A model generated the notes under the pieces. It saw only the letters and a list, made by a program, of their open reading frames with translations. It was not told the DNA's origin and did not search any database. This document shows, one piece after another, positions 5,808 through 9,057 of a DNA stretch of 9,057 nucleotides. Made by a program: the position numbers and the translations under genes. Location: the NCBI GenBank assembly GCA_964592815.1, contig CAZQGE010000054.1, positions 1 to 9,057 on the forward strand, given 5' to 3'. Source of the DNA: CAZQGE01 sp964592815 (GTDB lineage Bacteria > Bacillota > Clostridia > Christensenellales > CAG-917). Position 1 is the stretch's first letter. The number at the start of each line of letters is the position of its first letter.

Positions 5808-5823
5808 AGTTTCATGTGAAACT
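5808..5823. promoter_or_regulatory. parS-like ParB-binding site 3
   Basis: AGTTTCATGTGAAACT keeps the inner palindrome GTTTCAnGTGAAAC with a single core change (C to T) and differs at both outermost bases, 13 of 16 overall. Its proximity to site 2 supports a real, weaker site. A diverged relic is the alternative. Confidence 0.6.
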
Positions 5824-5908
5824 ACAAAACATCTGTAAAACGCAAAAAAGTGACTGAATAGTGAGGTTTGTAAGTAAAAATAAATAAAAAAAGAAAACAA
5901 AAAATAAT

Positions 5909-6068
5909 TTTTAACGTTTATCCTTGTAAAAATATCTATAAAAAAACAGTCCTTTGTCCTTGTAAAAAACATTGGTGGAAAATCAATAAAAAAATTATGT
6001 TTCTCACGATAGTTTTACAAGCAAAATCACTTACTATATTTTGAAGAAAAATTATGACTTTTAACGTT
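5909..6068. repeat. Short dispersed repeats downstream of trhA
   Basis: TCCTTGTAAAAA occurs at 5921-5932 and 5957-5968, and its inverted core GTTTTACAAG at 6012-6021. TTTTAACGTT occurs at 5909-5918 and again at 6059-6068. They lie in the A-rich gap past the 3' end of trhA. No hairpin with a U-tract that would terminate trhA is evident. Confidence 0.4.
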
Positions 6069-6087
6069 CAATAACTTGGTTACTCTG

Positions 6088-6780
6088 TTAAAATGTTTTT
6101 ATTATTATGAGAGAACTGAAAAACAAACAAACTGTTCCCGCCAAAATAAAGACGTGAAAAACAGTATGAATATACTTTAGTTTAATTCCAAACATTGCAA
6201 AACCTATAAGAATAAGAATTATGCCTGCCAAAAAACAATAAAGAGATTGCGCTGGAATTAAATTTCTGCATAAAATAACTTGAATGCCGACTAATATACC
6301 ACAAATGGTATTTGAAACAACTGAAAACTTGCGGTATCTGCGGAAATTTTTGAAGCACAAGAAAGCTACGGTTAAGGTCAAAAAAACCGCTATTGAAAAC
6401 GCGACATATCCATAAATTGTGCCATAAAGCAAACAAGCGGCAGCTCCGCAAGCAAGTACCATTAAATTTATGGACGAATAATCAATCTGACGCAGTATCT
6501 TTTTCGCTTTGATTGGTATGATTGCGTGATATAAAGTTGAGCAAAGATACATAACGCTAAAACAAGTGGTTGTAAAAAGTGAAACAAAATATTCAAGCGG
6601 TGATTGCGAGTTTAACAACAAAAATATAAGTCCGATTAAGCCGAAAACTGCACCTATTGCGTGCGTTGTCGCGTTAAGCAACTCCTCTAATGGTTCATAA
6701 TAAACCAAGTAGTTGTCATTATAAGCGGCTTTTACTTCGTCTAAATTATCGGGTTTTTTCAATGATAATTGAGTTTTCAT
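6088..6780 (-). CDS. trhA: Hemolysin III / PAQR-family membrane protein (TrhA-like)
   Basis: This is an integral membrane protein of the hemolysin III/progestin-adipoQ receptor superfamily. Bacterial members are linked to membrane lipid homeostasis, and the hemolysin label is historical. The 230 residues contain about seven hydrophobic helices. Superfamily motifs are ExxNxxTHxxG (33-43), STLYH (81-85), a DxSSI stretch (100-104) and HTVFH (205-209). His85, Asp100, His205 and His209 are positioned as the zinc ligands. The motif commonly reads DHSSI, but here it is DYSSI, so His is replaced by Tyr. The N-terminal 30 residues are charged and cytosolic-looking. The ATG at 6780 has no recognisable Shine-Dalgarno sequence; an in-frame stop lies at 6828-6826 and no other good start intervenes. 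The gene lies 68 bp after the lipoprotein gene on the same strand and could be its operon partner. Confidence 0.9.
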   Translation of the reverse strand: MKTQLSLKKPDNLDEVKAAYNDNYLVYYEPLEELLNATTHAIGAVFGLIGLIFLLLNSQSPLEYFVSLFTTTCFSVMYLCSTLYHAIIPIKAKKILRQIDYSSINLMVLACGAAACLLYGTIYGYVAFSIAVFLTLTVAFLCFKNFRRYRKFSVVSNTICGILVGIQVILCRNLIPAQSLYCFLAGIILILIGFAMFGIKLKYIHTVFHVFILAGTVCLFFSSLIIIKTF

Positions 6781-6793
6781 ATTTATTGAGTAT

Positions 6794-6821
6794 ATTGTAT
6801 AAAAAAAGAAAAGTAAAACAA
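6794..6821 (-). promoter_or_regulatory. Possible promoter for trhA giving a near-leaderless mRNA
   Basis: On the minus strand, TTGTTT (6821-6816), 16 bases, then TACAAT (6799-6794). Transcription would start near 6787, only about seven bases before the ATG, consistent with the missing ribosome-binding site. The stretch is AT-rich, so chance matches are likely. Confidence 0.3.
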
Positions 6822-6848
6822 AAAACTAACAAAAATCAACATTTATCA

Positions 6849-7856
6849 TTAAAAAGTTACGTGAATTACTGGCGACGAATTCGGCGTATAACCTACCCCG
6901 ACAGCTGAAATATATACCGAATGGTCACCGTCTTTTAGTGATAGAGCGTTAAGGTCAAAGGAACTGTCGGAAACGGTTGCTACAAGCACGTTGTCCACAA
7001 CAATTTCATAATTGACATTTTCGCAATGATTTGTTTGCCAAGTTAAAACCCCGTTATATGACTTAAAATATAAAAATTCTAAAGTTGGAGAAAAACTAAA
7101 GTTTACACATTCTTCTGCACATTTTTCGTAATCTTTTGATGAGCAAGAAATGGAAAATGTAATTTTTTTTGGGGACGTTAGAACGTCGGTGACGTTTATG
7201 GTCAGCAATTTGTAGGTTTTATTATCTAAAACTGCTTGCTCTATGAAAAAGTCAAGGTTGGCGCAAAGAAAATCAAAGCTGCCAGAACTGTTCAACGCTA
7301 TATCCGACGCACATTGATTTTCTAAGCCAAAAGAAAACGTTTGAGCATTGTTGTCTATATAAGCGGAAAAATAATAATTGCCGTTAAAATTGATAACATT
7401 TGCGTTTTGAATTGGAAGCAATGATGTTTTATCAACAGGTTGTTTGTCCGGGTTGTTGCCTGTGTTGTCGTCTAAACCAGTATTTGCGTCAGAACTGCCA
7501 ATTGATGAATTGGTATCGTCCATAGTAATTATTAGGTTATAAAAATTGTCTGTTACAGTAAAATTCTTAGGGGAAAAGTTGAAATCATCTTTTTCAAATG
7601 TAATTACGTCGCCAGAGTGCAGATTTTCTAATGTAAACGTACCAAATTGATTTGAATAAGTTTTGTGAGTGTTGTTAACTTTTATGGAAACATTTTCAAT
7701 TCCGACATAGTTACAAATTACTTTGCCGTATATTTCAAAGCCTTTGTTTGAAACTGCGCTGACGTTATGGTCGGTGCAAGAAGATAATAAAAAAGTAGCG
7801 AAAATCACAGTCAAAACACAGGATAAATAAACAAAAGCAAGTTTAATTCTTTTCAT
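6849..7856 (-). CDS. Putative surface lipoprotein with carboxypeptidase-regulatory-like and fibronectin-III-like domains
   Basis: The 335-residue product starts at the ATG 7856-7854 with a basic N-terminus, a hydrophobic helix and the lipobox LSSC (24-27), so it should be lipid-anchored on the outer face of the membrane. A carboxypeptidase-regulatory-like beta domain follows (about 42-103: GKV, a GIxxVxIxV strand, then FGTFTLENL and the closing FSPKNFTV). Next come a Ser/Asp/Asn-rich linker (113-143), an unrecognised middle region (150-258) with several cysteines, and a fibronectin-III-like C-terminus (262-335) with the LTWQ and YEIVVDN strands. The start overlaps the end of the upstream secreted-protein gene by 14 bp, suggesting translational coupling; its own ribosome-binding site is weak (AGAGAAAG). 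No catalytic motif is visible. Function is unknown; adhesion or binding of a surface ligand is an inference from domain types. Confidence 0.72.
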   Translation of the reverse strand: MKRIKLAFVYLSCVLTVIFATFLLSSCTDHNVSAVSNKGFEIYGKVICNYVGIENVSIKVNNTHKTYSNQFGTFTLENLHSGDVITFEKDDFNFSPKNFTVTDNFYNLIITMDDTNSSIGSSDANTGLDDNTGNNPDKQPVDKTSLLPIQNANVINFNGNYYFSAYIDNNAQTFSFGLENQCASDIALNSSGSFDFLCANLDFFIEQAVLDNKTYKLLTINVTDVLTSPKKITFSISCSSKDYEKCAEECVNFSFSPTLEFLYFKSYNGVLTWQTNHCENVNYEIVVDNVLVATVSDSSFDLNALSLKDGDHSVYISAVGVGYTPNSSPVIHVTF

Positions 7857-8748
7857 TGGTTTCTTTCTCTTGAGGTATATTTTTGATAATGCCGTTGCAG
7901 ATGTTGACAAAAATGTTTGCTGATGACAAAGCGTTTTCATTGTTTTCGGACGAAACACGCAAATTGTAAACACCGTTTTTAGTGATAAACGAAGATAAAT
8001 TCAGATAATTATTTTGTGTTAAAGCCGAACCAAGAATTTGTCCGTTTTGGATAACTTTCACTACGTAAGATGCTTTTACGCCTGTCCAAAATGCGTAGTA
8101 ATTGTTGTTGTAATAAACAGCGGATAAATTTTCAACGCTTACGCTGTCCTGCAAAAAATTATGAGAAATTGTCGTTGGCGCCGAAGCAAGCGTTGATGGA
8201 GATTTGCTTTTGGCAGTTAACGAAATCTCATATACGCAATTTGCTTTGCAAAACTTTTTCAAATCAAGTGATAAAGTTTGAGTGCAGTCAACGTTTGCAA
8301 TATGGATTGAGTTGATTGTAATAGAATAGAAATCTGCGTTTTTTACAGATTGCCAGTTTAGTATGTTTTGTTGTATTGAAACCCCAATTACATTTGTCAA
8401 TTTCGCGTAATTTGTAAAGTTAACTTTGTCTGAAATCACGTTGTTGCTTGACACAATTACTACCGAATGTTGACCTTTGGGTATAGAATTAAAATCCAAA
8501 ATATATTTTGTGTCTTTAAGGCGCGTTGATATTTCTGTATCATTTAGAAAAACCGAATACCATTCGGCATAAGCGACAGGCTCCCAAAAAATTAAGTATC
8601 CGTCTGGCATTTGTTGGGTTGAAACGGTGAAGGAAGTTGTAGCCGAAACTGTAAAAGGCGTACGACTAAACGAAGTAAAATCCACAACAGAAACAGTTGC
8701 GCATAATAAAAACAGCGCAAAAATTATACTTTTTAACTTTTTGTTCAT
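7843..8748 (-). CDS. Putative secreted protein with three fibronectin-III-like repeats
   Basis: The 301-residue product starts at the ATG 8748-8746 (GTGGGA just upstream). A TTG seven codons earlier would extend the frame but would bury the signal peptide's basic end. Residues 1-36 form a signal peptide or N-terminal anchor (MNKK, then a hydrophobic run), with possible cleavage after VSA (34-36) and no lipobox. Three repeats align by eye: LIFWEPVAYAEWYSVFLND (52-70), ILNWQSVKNADFYSITINS (129-147) and YAFWTGVKASYVVKVIQNG (218-236). Each has a Trp on one strand and a Tyr-x-Val/Ile strand after it, typical of fibronectin-III folds, so the mature protein is essentially three such modules with a short charged tail (294-301). 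No enzyme motif is present. It overlaps the downstream lipoprotein gene and shares its fold type. I do not recognise a named family. Confidence 0.7.
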   Translation of the reverse strand: MNKKLKSIIFALFLLCATVSVVDFTSFSRTPFTVSATTSFTVSTQQMPDGYLIFWEPVAYAEWYSVFLNDTEISTRLKDTKYILDFNSIPKGQHSVVIVSSNNVISDKVNFTNYAKLTNVIGVSIQQNILNWQSVKNADFYSITINSIHIANVDCTQTLSLDLKKFCKANCVYEISLTAKSKSPSTLASAPTTISHNFLQDSVSVENLSAVYYNNNYYAFWTGVKASYVVKVIQNGQILGSALTQNNYLNLSSFITKNGVYNLRVSSENNENALSSANIFVNICNGIIKNIPQEKETNEKN

Positions 8749-8768
8749 ATCCCACACTCTGATAATCA

Positions 8769-8797
8769 AAACTACAATAAATGTCGAAAATTGTCAA
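8769..8797 (-). promoter_or_regulatory. Weak promoter candidate for the two surface-protein genes
   Basis: On the minus strand a perfect -35 TTGACA (8797-8792) is followed after 17 bases by TAGTTT (8774-8769), which matches the -10 consensus at only three positions. Position relative to the ATG at 8748 is suitable, but the weak -10 suggests either low basal activity or activator dependence. Confidence 0.3.
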
Positions 8798-8833
8798 ACG
8801 TATATAGGCGTGCAAAATTTAATGACTTCTAAA

Positions 8834-8848
8834 ACGCATATAATGCGT
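8834..8848. promoter_or_regulatory. Perfect inverted repeat, possible operator
   Basis: ACGCAT-ATA-ATGCGT is a perfect 6-bp inverted repeat with a 3-bp centre. It lies between the surface-protein genes and the right-edge plus-strand promoter in a 194-bp gene-free stretch (8749-8942). A related but imperfect ACGTATATAGGCGT sits upstream at 8798-8811. It could be a repressor site; no known regulator is implied. Confidence 0.35.
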
Positions 8849-8942
8849 AAAATAAGCAGTTGAAGTAGTTTAAGTAAAATCTATTGAAGGCGGGCTGAAA
8901 CACGATTAAAATTGATTTGGACGCTTAAATTCAAAATAGCAC

Positions 8943-8977
8943 TTGCTTTTGCGTATAACTTTTGTTATAATTATAAT
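8943..8977 (+). promoter_or_regulatory. Strong-looking extended -10 promoter at the right edge
   Basis: TTGCTT (8943-8948), 17 bases, then a perfect TATAAT (8966-8971) with extended -10 TGT (8963-8965). A second perfect TATAAT follows at 8972-8977. Transcription should start near 8978-8984 and run off the window. Confidence 0.5.
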
Positions 8978-9016
8978 ATATTATATTATTGTTAAAATAT
9001 ATAAACTGCTGTAGAG

Positions 9017-9057
9017 AAAGGAGAAAACTGGAATGTGCAGGCTCAAGTCTTAGGGCT
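9017..9057 (+). other. Truncated transcript start: ribosome-binding site and six-codon mini-ORF, or structured RNA
   Basis: AAAGGAG (9017-9023) precedes an ATG (9033-9035) by nine bases, but that frame reads Met-Cys-Arg-Leu-Lys-Ser and stops at TAG 9051-9053. A GTG at 9035-9037 opens a different frame (reading QAQVLG after its start) that stays open to the edge, with long 11-base spacing. It may be a leader peptide, the start of a gene using GTG, or the 5' end of a structured RNA. The window ends too soon to decide. Confidence 0.25.

Larger units (their letters stand above)
4943..6087. other. 1.15-kb gene-free region with parS-like sites and a G/T-rich core
   Basis: No frame with family resemblance or a convincing ribosome-binding site exists on either strand. 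It holds parS-like sites at 4977, 5777 and 5808, a perfect 16-bp AT palindrome (5054-5069), an inverted repeat AACATCG/CGATGTT (5369-5375 and 5396-5402), an 8-bp tandem repeat (5461-5508) and short repeats near the right end. From about 5130 to 5750 the plus strand is dominated by G and T: 5221-5340 contains 42 G and 6 C by my count. From 5760 onward it turns A-rich. TGGGATAA or TGGGATAG occurs three times (5263, 5424, 5516). No tRNA or known riboswitch signature was found. I infer a centromere-like, possibly origin-proximal, control region; an untranslated RNA is the alternative. Confidence 0.6.

Noticed and set aside
6690..6908. Plus-strand 72-residue frame across the trhA promoter
   Set aside because: It overlaps the starts and ends of two minus-strand genes, is basic low-complexity sequence, and lacks a ribosome-binding site.

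Overview
This is an AT-rich stretch of bacterial chromosome, most likely from a low-GC Bacillota (Clostridia-like) organism. The reasons are the A/T-biased codon use, Shine-Dalgarno sequences such as GGAGG before mtnN, promoter candidates that look like sigma-A sites with an extended -10 (TGN before the hexamer), and a mix of dnaN, a Spo0J-type ParB, rsmG and luxS. I cannot place it more finely from sequence alone. No rRNA, tRNA, CRISPR array, transposase or phage gene is visible.

Left part (1-4102) holds chromosome maintenance and housekeeping genes. dnaN (minus) and a Spo0J-type parB (plus) diverge from a 300-bp spacer that carries a promoter for each gene and several DnaA-box-like 9-mers. 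parB and rsmG converge on a bidirectional hairpin terminator, separated by a very A-rich 3' spacer. rsmG (minus) and mtnN (plus) diverge from interleaved promoters.

Middle part (3350-6087). mtnN (MTA/SAH nucleosidase) and luxS (S-ribosylhomocysteine lyase) catalyse consecutive steps of SAH recycling, which also yields the autoinducer-2 precursor. A degenerate 15-bp tandem repeat fills the gap between them. After the luxS terminator comes about 1.15 kb with no gene. It holds three ParB-binding (parS-like) palindromes: one at 4977 and a pair at 5777 and 5808. They bracket a roughly 600-bp block whose plus strand is extremely rich in G and T and which contains an 8-bp tandem repeat. I read this as a chromosomal centromere-like locus served by the ParB encoded 3 kb away. 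It is the most interesting part of the window.

Right part (6088-8748) is three minus-strand genes. A secreted protein with three fibronectin-III-like repeats overlaps a lipoprotein gene by 14 bp. The lipoprotein has a carboxypeptidase-regulatory-like domain and a fibronectin-III-like C-terminus. A hemolysin III/PAQR-family membrane protein follows 68 bp further on. The roles of the two surface proteins are unknown. At the right edge a strong-looking plus-strand promoter drives a transcript cut off by the window.
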